Source: Delphinus delphis (lineage: Eukaryota; Chordata; Mammalia; Artiodactyla; Delphinidae). From it: DNA of 64,000 bases. The notes below the pieces were generated by a model. That model ran no database searches, was not told where the DNA came from, and worked only from the letters and a program-made list of their open reading frames with translations. Both the position numbers and the translations under genes were made by a program. Position 1 is the first letter of the stretch. Each line of letters opens with the position of its first letter. The stretch is from the NCBI RefSeq assembly GCF_949987515.2, contig NC_082701.1, positions 32,319,755-32,383,754 on the forward strand, read 5' to 3'. This document shows, in pieces, positions 24,541-36,265 of this stretch.

Positions 24541-24781
24541 AACAGATAATGGGGGCTTCCCTGGTGGCGCAGTGGTTGAGAGTCCGCCTGCCGATGCAGG
24601 GGACGCGGGTTCGTGCCCCGGTCCGGGAAGATCCCACATGCCGCGGAGCGGCTGGGCCCGTGAGCCATGGCCGCTGAGCCTGCGCGTCTGGAGCCTGTGC
24701 TCCGCAACAGGAGAGGCCACAACAGTGAGAGGCCCGTGTACCTCAAAAACAAACAAACAAAAAAACAACAACAGGTAATGG
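24541..24781 (+). mobile_element. CHR-type tRNA-Glu SINE (sense) with TSD
   Basis: The sense copy starts 'ggggcttccctggtggcgca' at about 24552. It carries the pol III A box (tggcgcagtgg, 24565-24575) and B box (ggttcgtgccc, 24608-24618), then the CHR body 'catgccgcggagcggctgg' and an A/CAA-rich tail ending at about 24768. The flanks aacagataatgg (24541-24552) and aacaggtaatgg (about 24770-24781) form a TSD with one difference. It is the best copy in this window for reading the family's promoter. Frames through it are spurious. Confidence 0.96.
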
Positions 24782-24879
24782 TTTATATGAAGCTAGTGCT
24801 TAGTGATCTTTGGAGGATACTGGGAAAACATCTATTAATATTTATTGGGGTACTTTGATCTACTTCTAAATATTTTACT

Positions 24880-25030
24880 TAATCCTCCTAACAATCCTAT
24901 ATCATAGATAATACTTGTCTCATTTTACAAATGAGAAAACTGAGATTCAAAGCTTTTAAATAACTAGCTTAAGGCCACACAGCTTATCAGTGCAGAGTCT
25001 GGATTTGAACCCCTGTCTCTTTCGTCTTCC
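24880..25030 (-). repeat. MIR SINE (antisense)
   Basis: It is a clear reverse-strand copy: 'ctcattttacaaatgagaaa', 'actgagattcaaag', 'aaggccacacagcttatcag', 'gtctggatttgaacccctgt'. Confidence 0.88.
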
Positions 25031-25715
25031 TCTCAAGCCCATATGAGGAGAAAGTGATAAATGGACTAACAGCCATGTTGAGGCCTTTTAAGCTAGAGAA
25101 AGCCCCAACTGTGAAGAGTCTGCAGAATTCATAATATTTGACTTCTACTGAGTGAACCTGCGGCAGGGGCTCCTGGTTGGCACCTCTGCCTCCTTTCCCC
25201 AAGGGCCAGAGTTGTCTCCAGTACTGTGGTTTCCTTGTTGTGGTTTCAGGGGGGGACCGAGGATAGTGAGTGGCGGCCACTGAGCAGAGCAGGGGACCGC
25301 ACTGAGGCTGAGGGTCTGTGAGTCTCGTGAAGGTGTTCTGTATTTTGTGTCAGCTACGTGTAGCTGTGGTGGCCAAGATAAGTACTGATTAAAGGAAACA
25401 AAACAGCAACAGTGTGAACAGTCACGGAAGACTCGTAAATTGCTGGCATACATTTTGAGCCTGTTCCGTGTTATGTATGTAACCTCACCGGTGCCAGATA
25501 TTCTTCCTTCACCCTCCTCCAGTAGCCAACTCTAGCCCTCCCCAGTCCTGAATAAGGCCCATGTCTTTTTTCACCCGTTTCTCTCTCCTCTGGCTAGAGA
25601 CGCTTAAGCTGAGGTCAGAGGTAGGATGAACGGCCTGGGAACAGACCAACTCCAAAGCAGGAGCGGTCCCCCAGGATCCAGAGGAATTTGTGGGAGAATG
25701 AAATAAATAAGGAAA
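25031..25715. other. unique, moderately GC-rich sequence
   Basis: No exon structure is supported. Minus-strand frames (24987-25453) are motif-free. Confidence 0.45.
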
Positions 25716-25833
25716 GGAAGACAGGAAGGGAAAAGAAGAACGAAAGGAGGGAAGGAAGGAAGAGAGAGATGAGCAGGAAGGGAGGAAGGAAGGAAGGAAG
25801 GAGGGAAGGAAGAAGGAAGAAAGCAAAGAAAAG
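25716..25833. repeat. purine-rich GGAA/GGAAG microsatellite
   Basis: About 118 bp are almost purely A and G, dominated by ggaa and gggaagg units (longest pure run near 25783-25803). Each ggaa is a potential ETS-factor core, and mirror-symmetric purine runs of this kind can form triplex DNA. Both are family-level inferences and neither is shown here. Confidence 0.92.
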
Positions 25834-26984
25834 GAAGAACGAGACCACCTTAGGTGCAGCTAGCCATAGTCCTCTTCCCTTTGTGTCTCACCAAGGGGAA
25901 TGTGCTATTTGGGGCACTTCCCTTCAGTATTTGTTTTCACGTTCTACTGTAAATTACTCAACAAGGTGCCCTTATTGATCCTGAAAAATTCAGTCTTTAG
26001 ATTTTCCCATCAAGGCAAGAATAAGCCTTTCAGAGCTTCTCAGGGAGACGGAGCCCTGTCCTCCAATCCCAGACTCAGATGCTGCTTCTATGTGAATGAT
26101 CAGACTAGCTGATGTTGAGGGCACAAACCTCAATATGTTGATATGGGGGTTCTTTACTTGGGGTCCAGAAATGCCATATGGGCTTTGGGGTATTAGAGAA
26201 AACCCTTCATATTGTAAGCAACATACATGTATTTTTTTCCCCTCAGATCCCTCTGAAAGGTTACACGTCACAGTGCACGATGTATATCCTAGCTGGAGCT
26301 ATTTGAAGGGGCTAAGTACTTTTCTTGGAGGTAGTGCTGTAGTTATCTCTATTTTGTTTGTTGCCTTTGGTTTCAACATTTCTACTTATATGTGAAGTCT
26401 CTATATTTTCAACACTCACAAAACATATTTGAATCAGTAGCTTGGACCTAAAATGTTTGTTGAGTGTTTTACAGCTCATTTGTTTAACTGGCAGATCCAC
26501 CCATGCCTTTTATCTGGGTCCATGGGAGCAAATGGCACTTAGTAGGTTTCCAGTACAGATGTCTTAAATGAATGATTACAATAATTTATTTAATAAAGAA
26601 GACTTTGTCACATTCACAGTTAAAAATGAAGAACAAGACTGCTAGTTTGCACATTCAAAAGAGGTTACTCACTTGTGGGAAGATGAAGCTCTCTAGATTT
26701 TGAAAAGTCTTTTATCTATTCTAAGATAACAAGGCAAGGCAGGAAAGTCAGTGGCGATATTTAAATCTTGATAGTAAAGTACTTGGCCCACAGTGAGAGA
26801 AAGAATTATGTGGACTTACTGGAGGGATATATACATAATCGGATTTCAATAAATAAACATAGTTGAGTTTATTGAATTTTGTATCTATTTGTCCAACACC
26901 AAGTTAATTCCTGGCATGTTTGGGATAAGAAATCAACTTCAACTTTCAATGTAGTGCTGTTTGGCTGACTGACTTATCAGACTT
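25834..26984. other. unique sequence, nothing recognised
   Basis: No supportable gene, RNA or repeat was found. Confidence 0.45.
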
Positions 26985-27500
26985 TCAGTGCTGCCCTGTT
27001 AGGTACCAGATGATGTAAAGTGCTGAGGATGTGAATATGAATAAGCCTGATCCCAGCCCTCAAGACAATGCGGAACACAGACAAGTCAATATGAGGTTAT
27101 AATGGAATAAGATAAGTGCTGTGATAGAGGCAGGCTTAGAGTGGGGGCACCCTCAACAGTCGGGGGAGAGGGTGGTTAGGGATAACCTTCTGGACAAGCT
27201 GGATCTTGGCAGACTCTTGAAGGATGTGTAGGTCTGCCAAGGGAAGAGAATGGTTAAAGGCACTCCAGGCAGAAGTTTGTGGGTGTGCAAAGGCACAGAA
27301 TTGTGCTGTGGTCAAGGAAAGGCAGGGAGATTATGGGGAACAGAAGAGGTGAATGGGATGGGGGTGTGGCTTTAGTTAGAGATGGGATTCCACAGGGAGG
27401 CAGGAGCTCATCATGCTAACAAGTGTCAACATTATTCTGAAGGCATTTTGGAGCTACTGAAAGATTAAGCCATTGTATGATCACATTTGCATTTTAGAAA
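26985..27500 (+). repeat. ancient interspersed repeat, family not resolved
   Basis: The text follows a familiar mammalian-wide order: 'cagccctcaagacaatgcgg', 'aagataagtgctgtgataga', 'actccaggcagaag', 'gtgtgcaaaggcacagaatt', 'gatcacatttgcattttaga'. The same order recurs at 29105-29590 and, in part, at 32990-33230, 39470-39720, 43255-43390 and on both flanks of the nest (43800-43889, 54987-55090). Confidence 0.6.
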
Positions 27501-28449
27501 GATCACTGTTACAGCTTGTGGGAGAAAACCTGGAGAGAGGCAAGGCTGTAGTCAGGGAGACCAGAAAGATACTACTAGTGCTGTGATCCATGTGCGATGG
27601 GGTACCCGCTCAGGGCTGGCATTATCTTTGCCCTTTGTGAGGAGGAGGAAAGTGCCTGACTTCTTGTTAGCCACCACGAGATACCTTTTCCTATTCACTG
27701 AGGCATCTGTGAGCCAAATTTTTATGTAAACTCAAGTATTTGGCATTTCAAGCTCTCATAGGAAATAGTGAATTCTGGAGTTCAACGTTTTTTTTGTTTT
27801 TTTGTTTTTTTTTTAAACTAAGAGCTATTAGCAACGCTGTATACTTAAAAATTCCCAAATCAAATATCGTGGTCATATCAAAAACCATGCCCTCTCTCCA
27901 GGTGTATGTAACTGGTTTCAGCTTTACTCAAAGTTCAATTGCAAACAGTAATAAAAACATTGACATCTCTTTGCTCGTTCAGTACTTATGTAGCTGTCCC
28001 CATCTCATTTTTACACATGCAAAACCTCAAGAGTTGGTTGAATTTGAGGTGAGCTGAAATCTCCTTTGACAGTGGGTTTTTTGGAGGATACTTTCATCCT
28101 TAAGTAGCTTTCAAAACAACACTCAGATAGTGGCAAGAGATCAAAGAAATGCTTTGTTACCACAGGGGCTGCTGAAACTGTTATTTCCCCTGCAGAAGTT
28201 CTCCTTTGCGGAAAAGAAAGTAGATCAGACTTACTAGGGGCTCGAGCAAATACTCCTCTCTGCAGAAGCAGACCCAAGCCCAGTGAGATGTATATCTGTA
28301 CTGTGGGTCCTCTGAAAAGAATCCAGGAGGGAGAACTGGGGGAAGAAGTAACAAAAGAAGGGGAAACTGTGGCTGCTAAGTCTACTTCTTGCCATGGGAA
28401 TAACAATTTACAGTTCTAAAACATTTTTAGATTGCAATACCTTCTTCCA
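27501..28449. other. unique sequence, nothing recognised
   Basis: A T-rich patch lies at 27788-27813. No gene is supported. Confidence 0.45.
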
Positions 28450-28630
28450 CATTTTTCTCATTTGATTTTCACAACCACCCTGTTATGCATTTTTCTCATT
28501 TTAGAAGTGAGGTCACAGGCTCTGCAAGACTGAGTACACCGTCCAAGGCCACACACGGGGAATGAATGGGAGGGTTAGATTTCGAACCTGTGTCTGTCTG
28601 GTCTCAAAATCCAGTGCCTCTTTCCCTCAT
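28450..28630 (-). repeat. MIR SINE (antisense)
   Basis: The reverse MIR order is 'attttcacaaccaccctgtt', 'ttttctcattttagaagtga', 'ccaaggccacacacggggaa', 'tttcgaacctgtgtctgtct'. Confidence 0.8.
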
Positions 28631-29104
28631 AGTTAAATGACACTTCAGCGTGGACTGAGAGGTGAGGAAAACAGTAGCTGCAGAGAGGAAATCATAGAGG
28701 TACACAGGTTCGTGAGTTTTGATTTGGAGAAAGTCTGAGAAATGTTCCTCCTGAATCTTCAGTTTGCTGTCAGATGAAGGTACAGTTCCATGGACCGGCT
28801 GTGTCCCACAATGAAGGGTAGGGTGCTGTTATGCCTTGTAACTCCCAGGGGTTCACCTGCTGGTGCACCCACCCATTCCTCTGCAGGATCGTGGAAAAAC
28901 ATGTGGCATCTAGATTGAGAAGGGTTGTGACACAAATTGTTTTCAAGTACAAAACTCTGGGACCAAATTCTCCTTATTGCTCAGGTTCTTCACCTTTAAT
29001 AATGCTAATTACTACATTAAAATGACACTTTCCAGTTTAAAAACACCTTCATGTATTCACATTTCCATATATGAGTACATAATTTTTTGAGCAGCTTTAA
29101 GATT
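28631..29104. other. unique sequence, nothing recognised
   Basis: No gene or repeat could be supported. Confidence 0.45.
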
Positions 29105-29590
29105 GGAAGGCACTGAGCTGGGTGATGGGATATAAACACAAAATAAGACATCATCCTTGCCCTAGGACTCACAGATCAATGGGCAGATGGATAAAGATAC
29201 AGGCAATTATAGTAAGATGTGATCTTGCAGGTGAACAAAGTGTTGTTGAAGTTCCAAGGACCATCAAAGTTGGAAGAGGGGTTGGAATAAAGAAAGGCAA
29301 TGTTTGGTCTGGGTTTTGAAGATCGAGTAGGATTTTACTGCCCAGAGAAGGGCATTGCAGGGGGAGAAACTGAGGGTTGAAAGAGTTGAGCATGATAAGG
29401 TAGAGGAGGGATGCTTTGCAGCAGAGGAAAGAAGGATGTGGGGGCTGAGGGATGGGCTGATATGTGAATCAATGCTGATATGGCATTGATTGCAATGCTG
29501 AGGGTTGTTTTTTTTTTATCTCATGGGAGCCAGTGAAGGCTAATGAGCAGGGGAATGACATGATCAGTTCATATTTTAACTTGATGACCA
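29105..29590 (+). repeat. ancient interspersed repeat (same family as 26985-27500)
   Basis: The shared landmarks appear in the same order: 'aaggcactgagctgggtgat', 'gacatcatccttgccctagg', 'tttggtctgggttttgaaga', 'ctcatgggagccagtgaagg', 'gggaatgacatgatcag'. It contains a 9-bp hairpin (aatcaatgc 29467-29475 / gcattgatt 29483-29491, 7-nt loop). Confidence 0.6.
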
Positions 29591-30852
29591 GTGTTGGTAT
29601 AAGGAGGGTAATGGGAAACATTTAAATCTCACTAGTTCTGCTGGGTTAATTCTTATTCTTAAATTTCAAGTAAGGGAGCTAATTCTTAAGAGTGTTTCAT
29701 TCTCTTTCAGATAGCTAGTAGGTGCAGGTATTACAACTCAGCTGTACAATTTCTGACTTCAGTTCTTATACAAACCAAACCACATGTCTGTGTGACACAT
29801 GGCCCCAAAACTCTTTGTTTTCTGTAGGGCTTATGGTTTATAATGTTTGGGGTGTCTGCCCAGCTCATTCACTACCAACATTGTGCACAGATAACTTAGA
29901 TTTCCCACGAAGGTCTGGTATGCCTGAGAACAGTGACCTTTCTACACCATTCTTTTTTTTTTTCCCTCACTTCAACTCAGTCACTAAGATGAATCTACTC
30001 AGAGTAATTGTTGGATGGTGTTGACAAATGCTGGAATCACATCATCTGACTGCTTCTGCACAAATGCGCTGTTGCTTTCACCCTCCTAGGCCAGGACTTT
30101 GGGAACCTGGACAATTGCAGTTCTAGACCTGAAACATGGAAAAGCTGGTGGAAGGCTCTTCTTGAAGTTCATCTTTGCATCACCAGATCTGCCATTGAGC
30201 TTCAGCAGTAAATGAAAGTCCAGGCAGAAACCAAAAATAATCACTCTGCTTTGGCTTTCTGCTTTATGGAATAGATTCTTTCGTGTTTAATAGAAACTAA
30301 AAAACCTACTGGAGTTGGATCACAGCTGAATTTAAGTGTTTCCGGCTCACCACTCAATAATTTATTTTGAATCATTTTGAATGGTAAGGTCTCATATCAA
30401 GGTGTTCATCATCCTTATTTGTTTATAGATGTCCCACCATTTTTTATTTCTTTAAGCCTCAAAATAGAAAAGTAATAAGCATTTCCCGATTCAGGGTTTT
30501 GATTTTTAAAAAACATGTACAAACACTAGATATTGATTATTTAGTTACCTAAAAATTTTAGTAGCACACAAAGAGAAGAAATACTTAAAAATGTGGGAGT
30601 GGGGGAGGTGTGGCTAAATGCTGCCTGGAACTGGAGAATGAAGAAGAGAAATTTTACTTACTTTAGCCCAAAAAATAAGTAAAATATGTATCCAAAAATC
30701 TGGCATAAAATTCCACAGTCCAGTAATTTTACTGAAAACTAATTTGCAAGTCAAAAGCCAAGGACACCCAATAAAACATTTAATTGTTACAAATATAAGT
30801 GCCATGTATTAGCAAGATACAGTCTCATCATGCTGCAAAGAAATTTACTTTT
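29591..30852. other. unique sequence, nothing recognised
   Basis: AT-rich DNA with no supportable gene. Confidence 0.45.
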
Positions 30853-31229
30853 AAAATGTATTATTGTATATATGTCCATGCCACTCTCTCACTTTGTCAC
30901 AGCTTACCCTTCCCCCTCCGCATATCCTCAAGTCCATTCTCTAGTAGGTCTGTGTCTTTATTCCCGTCTTACCCCTAGGTTCACTACCAAACGTAAAATC
31001 GATAGCTAGTGGGAAGCAGCCGCATAGCACAAGGAGACAGCTCTGTGGTTTGTGACCTCCTAGAGGGGTGGGATAGGGAGGGTGGGAGGGAGGGAGACGC
31101 AAGAGATACGGGAACATATGTATATGTATAACTGATTCACTTTGTTATAAAGCAGAAACTAACACACCATTGTAAAGCAATTATACTCCAATAAAGATGT
31201 TAAAAAATAAATAAATAAAATGTATTATT
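30853..31229 (+). mobile_element. short L1 3'UTR insertion with 13-bp TSD
   Basis: The insert is a severely 5'-truncated sense L1: 'tatatatgtccatgccactc', then 'gtgggaagcagccgcatagc', 'gggtgggatagggagggtgg', 'actgattcactttgttataa', 'caattatactccaataaaga', and a TAAA-rich tail. Perfect duplications aaaatgtattatt at 30853-30865 and 31217-31229 delimit it. The AATAAA signal (ccaataaaga) is intact just before the tail. Confidence 0.95.
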
Positions 31230-32389
31230 TACCTGTAAATTATCTGACTAGTGTTAGGGGATAAGTGATTTTAAAATGATATATAAATTGTATTAAAAGT
31301 TTTCATTTTCAGAAGACATTGAAAATATCTGACTTTTCTAAGTGTACCCATTATTTCACCTATTGAAAGGGATATAAAAATGCAGGTTTGAAAGTGGGAG
31401 ATCTGATATCTTTCTTTTTTTTTAAAAAGTGACATCACACATGGAAAATATACAAACACTACAGAAAGTTGAATTCTCCCTTAACTTGCTTCCCGGAGGC
31501 AAAAAGCACTGATACCAGTTCTTGACTTTCCTTCTGGATATTTTTCCATATAGATAGAAATAAAAGATATACTCTGAAAAACCGGCTGATGTTCTGTTTT
31601 CTCATGAGTAAGATGACAGGGTGCCTGGCGAATTGGGTTGTTAAATGACATCATGATATGAAAAATACTTGACAAACTTTGGAACGGTCTGCAAATATTA
31701 ACCAGTCATGGGGTCCTTAACCTGAAGTTAATGGACCACTATGAAATCTAAGTCTTGGCTTCAGAGTGTCTATGAAAGTCCAGAAATTGTAGATAAACTA
31801 TACTGGGTATATATGCATAAGTGCATTTTTTGGTTTGTTTTGTTCTGTGTTTTTCCTGGGTAGGCAAAGCCATTGTGTCCATGAGCTTTTCTAAGGGAGA
31901 ATGTTACCAAAGTTGTTTAGAACCAGTATTCTAGAGCCTGAGTTCTGTTTTCTTGAGATTGTGCCCTATTCATTGAATGTGCATCAAAGGAAGGAGAGGA
32001 TGAAGACTGTGAACAGTTCAGAGTTGTCCTTGGGACCTTCTAACTTGCATTCTCTGGGTCTCTCCTGTTCATCCAGAGCAATGTCTATGTGGTCCTCACT
32101 GAGTTATCCTGTTCCTCTAAATAAGCCTAGTCTCTTGCACCACTGTGCCAAACTTCCAAATTACCACCCTGCCTTCTCCCATTATCAAAATTCTGAACCC
32201 AGCTGTCCCAGAAGAAAGTTAAACTTCTAATAAAAAGTAAAAGACACATCTAATAATAAATTACTTTATATCAAAGTATGAATGATGGCTAATAGCATAA
32301 AGACATGCCCTGAGGCTATTTTCACTTATGTATTTTGATCAATTATTTGTTTTTTCCCCCCAAATGTTTTTATTTTTAGATAGGAAATC
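31230..32389. other. unique sequence, nothing firmly recognised
   Basis: A weak DNA-transposon-like patch may exist near 31690-31800 ('tccttaacctgaagttaatg'). It could not be delimited. Confidence 0.4.
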
Positions 32390-32581
32390 AGAAGATAAAA
32401 CAGGGACTTCCCTGGTGGTCCAGTGGTTAAGACTTCATGCTTCCATTGCAAAGGGCACAGGTTCGGTCCCTGGTTGGGGAACTAAGATCCCACATGCTGC
32501 GTGGCACGGCCAAAAAATAAATAAAAATAAAATATTAGCTAGCAAAAAAAAAAGAAAAAGAAAGAAAAAGAAGATAGAACA
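32390..32581 (+). mobile_element. older tRNA-Glu SINE (CHR-1-like) with 13-bp TSD
   Basis: The sense copy has 'gggacttccctggtggtcca' at its head, a B-box region 'caggttcggtccctggttgg' and 'actaagatcccacatgctgc', then an A-rich tail. The flanks agaagataaaaca (32390-32402) and agaagatagaaca (32569-32581) differ once. Compared with the other SINEs it lacks the long GC-rich body, so it is a distinct and probably older subfamily. Confidence 0.93.
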
Positions 32582-32939
32582 TAGGGTATTATTTCTACTA
32601 CAGAGTTTCCAAACTTGTTTCCTCTACTGCAAACATAATGGGTTATGGGTTCCCATATATGCTGCACTCCCATTGATATATACAGGGTTGTGCCCAATTA
32701 CATGCACCTTAGGTATAATTTCACATCTTTTGTACTCAAGACTCCAACTTCAGTATCATAATCATTATTTAAACTACTTACTAGATGCCTCACAGCTGAA
32801 AATCACAACACTGTTGTGATCCAGTAGGGAAGCTGAGACTATTCAAATAGTGGGGGCTTATTTTAATGTTTTGAATGGGAGCTGGAGCTGCTTTAAGATG
32901 GCAGGTTTTTCTGGTGCTTCTCAAATTATATTTATTCAT

Positions 32940-32980
32940 TCCCTCATTTATTTGCCATCCATCCATTCATCCATCCAGCT
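32940..32980. repeat. imperfect (CATC/CATT)n microsatellite
   Basis: Tetranucleotide repeats (catccatccattcatcc) lie at the junction with the ancient repeat that follows. Confidence 0.75.
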
Positions 32981-32989
32981 ATCTATTTG

Positions 32990-33230
32990 TTCAGTCTAGA
33001 TGTTGGGAGAAGGTGGAAGGGCATGCCATGCAGGGGGAACAGCATGTGCAAGGGCATGAAGGCATGAGATTGTATGATGAGCCCAAGGTAAGGTGAGCTG
33101 CTCCGTGGTTTCAGCTGTAGAATGCAAGATGGAAAGAGGTGGGAGATGCAGCTGGAAGGGAATGTTGGGGCCAGGTTGTGAAAAGATTGTCTACATGTTA
33201 AGGAGTATGGACCCATGTCATCACCATTTA
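32990..33230 (+). repeat. ancient interspersed repeat, partial copy
   Basis: The landmarks 'gcagggggaacagcatgtgc' and 'aagggcatgaaggcatgag', then 'ttggggccaggttgtgaaaa', are in the same order as in the family member at 26985-27500. Confidence 0.55.
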
Positions 33231-33689
33231 AAGCTGGTTATACTTAGAAACCACATGAAGAGCAAAGTCAGTCTCTTAAAGTTGTTTCTTTTTCAGAGTC
33301 CTGGAGAGGGAGAGCCAGTGGGCTACTCCCATGCACCGACTGGAGATGCTGACCTGATGTCTTGGTTACCATGATCCCACTCTGGTTAGAAATGCAAGAA
33401 CCTGAGGCTTAAGTTGTGAACCTCTGATTCCAGTAGAAGTAGCAAGTGTCTAAGAACTCTCAGCATGTTACTCTAATCCCAGGGAGATCAGAATTGAACA
33501 AGCTCCTTTTGTTGAGAATTCTCAACTTCTGCAAACTCAAGAAATCTCATCTCAGTGCTACAAATTGCTCAGATTATGGGCTAGGTGCATTAACCCCTGA
33601 AGTTCCTAGCCTCGGCTTCAGACCTCTCTGTGGTTTCTGGTGAGATTTTTACTAGGGAAATGATATGCTATGGGGGAAATAATAGTGAA

Positions 33690-33850
33690 TTGGGAGCAGG
33701 AATCTAGATTCTTACTTTGGCTCTGCCGGATATTTTTGTGACGTTGAGCAAGTCTCTTCACCTCTCTGGGTCTCAGTTTCCTGAGTTTTAAAAGAATAGG
33801 TTGAACCAAATGATCTCTGCTTTTCTTTGGCTGTTAAATTCCAGGATCCT
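33690..33850 (+). repeat. MIR SINE
   Basis: Sense MIR core: 'cttactttggctctgccgga', 'gagcaagtctcttcacctct', 'ctgggtctcagtttcctgag'. Confidence 0.85.
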
Positions 33851-34760
33851 GGGGTTTTCTTTTATTATTTATTATACGTATCTTATGTGGCTCTTAGTAT
33901 TTTATTGTTTCGTTCTTGCGTTTTGGAGCTCACCACCATTTTAAGTAAAACTCTTTTCTAAAATTGATTTTCATATGGTTTTATATTTATACCTTTTTAT
34001 TTTATCCTTTTTTAATCACTCTGTTTTACTCTTCATGTTTTAAAACAAAGGGTCATCTCTTAAGACCATTTAAAAAATCCCAATTCTTTTGTTAACTTTT
34101 ACTGGGTTTTGATTCTCAAGAATTAGACCATTTTAGCAAAAGATCCATAAGTCCAAATCTTTATCCTCTTATCTCAAAGAACATCCAACCAACAAAACAC
34201 ATTCCTTAGCTTTATTAATTCCTCACCAAATAACAAAGAATATACCACCCCAGTGTTAGGTAGATTGAACTGTTTAAATATGGAAGAATAAAATTTTTGG
34301 AAAAGAAAGTAGGTATCATTTAAAATCATACCTTTATTTGGAAATCATGGGGAAGTTTTGGCAAACTATTTCTATTGGGTAGTTAAAACTATTCAAGTGA
34401 AAACCACTCAAGTAGAATTTGCAAGAAATTATATTCCCTCTCCCTGACTAACAAAGCAAAGTATACTCTGATTCAAGAAAACAGTCATGGAGGAAAGGTA
34501 AAGTCTACAGGATGTACTCTTTCTCCTTGTGGACAAAACTATCTTAAGACCTAACTTGTTGGAGAAAGAAAAGAACATGGACTTTGGAGAATTCTAATAG
34601 GTTCCTGGTTATAACAAGGAGATGCCTCAGGGCAAAGAAAATGTCCTTTGGGGCTTCAGCTCTCAAAACTGGCCCGGCTTTTCTTCTGCTTAATAGTTAT
34701 TGTGCTCTCAGTTATTTTAAGTTGTGTATTATTGAAATAACTGTGGATCCATTTTTATGA
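33851..34760. other. unique sequence, nothing recognised
   Basis: AT-rich DNA with no supportable gene or repeat. Confidence 0.45.
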
Positions 34761-34807
34761 CTTCCTAAAATAGGAAGGCAGAAACATTGCCTTCCTATTT
34801 TAGGAAG
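34761..34807. repeat. perfect 20-bp inverted repeat, 7-nt loop
   Basis: Arms 34761-34780 (cttcctaaaataggaaggca) and 34788-34807 match exactly and the loop is gaaacat. Each arm holds a smaller inverted repeat of its own (cttccta/taggaag). The hairpin abuts a MIR fragment. Confidence 0.95.
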
Positions 34808-34880
34808 AAACTGAGGCCAGAGGGGTTAAGTACTCGCTCGAGGTCATACAGCTAACAAGTAGAGAAACTGGGAACGAATT
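34803..34880 (-). repeat. MIR SINE fragment (antisense)
   Basis: The text 'gaaactgaggccagaggggt' continues with 'taagtactcgctcgaggtca' and 'tacagctaacaag'. This is an unusually well-preserved MIR core. Confidence 0.8.
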
Positions 34881-36039
34881 CAGAAGAATGAAGAAGGGAA
34901 TTGTGATTGCTTATGTTTAAAAAATAGTACCTGTTCTTCCTTTATTAAACTCATGTTTGAGGAAAAAAATAGGCATAACAAGAGTATTAAGGCCATGATT
35001 TAGTTATCTGGGGCTAACTTGCTGTAAGGAGGAAGAACAAGGTCATGAAGGCTATTTGAGTCTCTTTGAAAGAGTTGCTGATGAACTTCTGTAGTGTTTT
35101 CCTCATCATGGAACTGTTAGCTACAGGGATTTATTCACATGCCACTATGAACAGGCTTTTAAGTAAATGAGACTGTAAAACGAATTCTTTCCATAGAAGC
35201 CTAAAATTTTAGGCGTTCTCAAAAGAGTTTTATAATCTTTACTTATGGGAGTCATACCATTCATTGACTTTTTCTGTAGATTTGAAGAAAATATTTATCT
35301 TTAAAATAAGGAACATAACACTGAGACAAATATAATCTGATTGCTGTCTTCCTCCACCACTAAGATAATACAAGAGAGTATACCTGTCAGGTCCACATAA
35401 AAGCTCCCATCATTTCCACAGGTGTCTTTATCCTAATCCACTAGCAATTTATACCTCTGCTACTTCATAATAGGAACCCAGGTTTAAACAGAATGTCTCA
35501 AAGGAAACAAATAGAGGAAACATAGTTAACAAATGTACATAGGGAGATAAAACTCCTGTAAACACCTATGATAATTTTCAGAGAGACACCCAGAATATTA
35601 TGATGGGCCAACTAACTGACCAATACAAGGAATTTAAGTATGTAGCTATTTAAGCTTAGTAAAATACTTTTCTAGAAAGTTCATATTGAAAATAGTTGTA
35701 GTAATTGCAGTCACTGAAGAAAGCATCCAGACATTTTGTTAAAATATGATTCTGAGATTATTCCAGTCTAACTTATTTCCGATATGGATGTATGGAGTTG
35801 AAATGATCTACAGAAAATATAGCCTAAAATGATTTGTCAAAGTGTTCTAAATTATTTTCTGTCTTACTTGTAGTCCTCTGATACTTTGACAGTTTGTGCT
35901 AGGAGTGGTTGAGATCCCCTTATTTCAAGCCTATGTTTCAGAAGCCATAATCAAATACAAAGAATCTATTGATCATAAGTAAGCTCTGACCCGCTACAGA
36001 GCAATAAAAGCCTGTATATGTTTTAACATAAATGGAGGT
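34881..36039. other. unique sequence, nothing recognised
   Basis: No gene, RNA or repeat could be supported. Confidence 0.45.
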
Positions 36040-36265
36040 CCAGTGTGATGTTATGAATATGCCTTTTGGAGAAATATGTATATCCTGACTTTATCACTTG
36101 CTACCTGTACAACTCGGGCAACTTCTTAATTTCCCTCATCTACAAAATGAAGAGAAGAATAGATCCTACCTCTTAAGACTGTTGAAAGGATTAAATGAGA
36201 TTATACATAGAAAACATTTAGCTTGGCACATACTAAAAGCTCAATAAATATTTCCTACTATTAGT
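36040..36265 (+). repeat. MIR SINE
   Basis: Nearly complete sense order: 'tgactttatcacttgctacc', 'actcgggcaacttcttaatt', 'tgttgaaaggattaaatgag', 'ttagcttggcacatactaaa', 'gctcaataaatatttcc'. Confidence 0.88.

Noticed and set aside
24294..24778. 150-codon frames on both strands around 24.5 kb
   Set aside because: Both are mostly translations of the CHR-type SINE, and the same alanine/arginine-rich peptide text recurs at every SINE copy.
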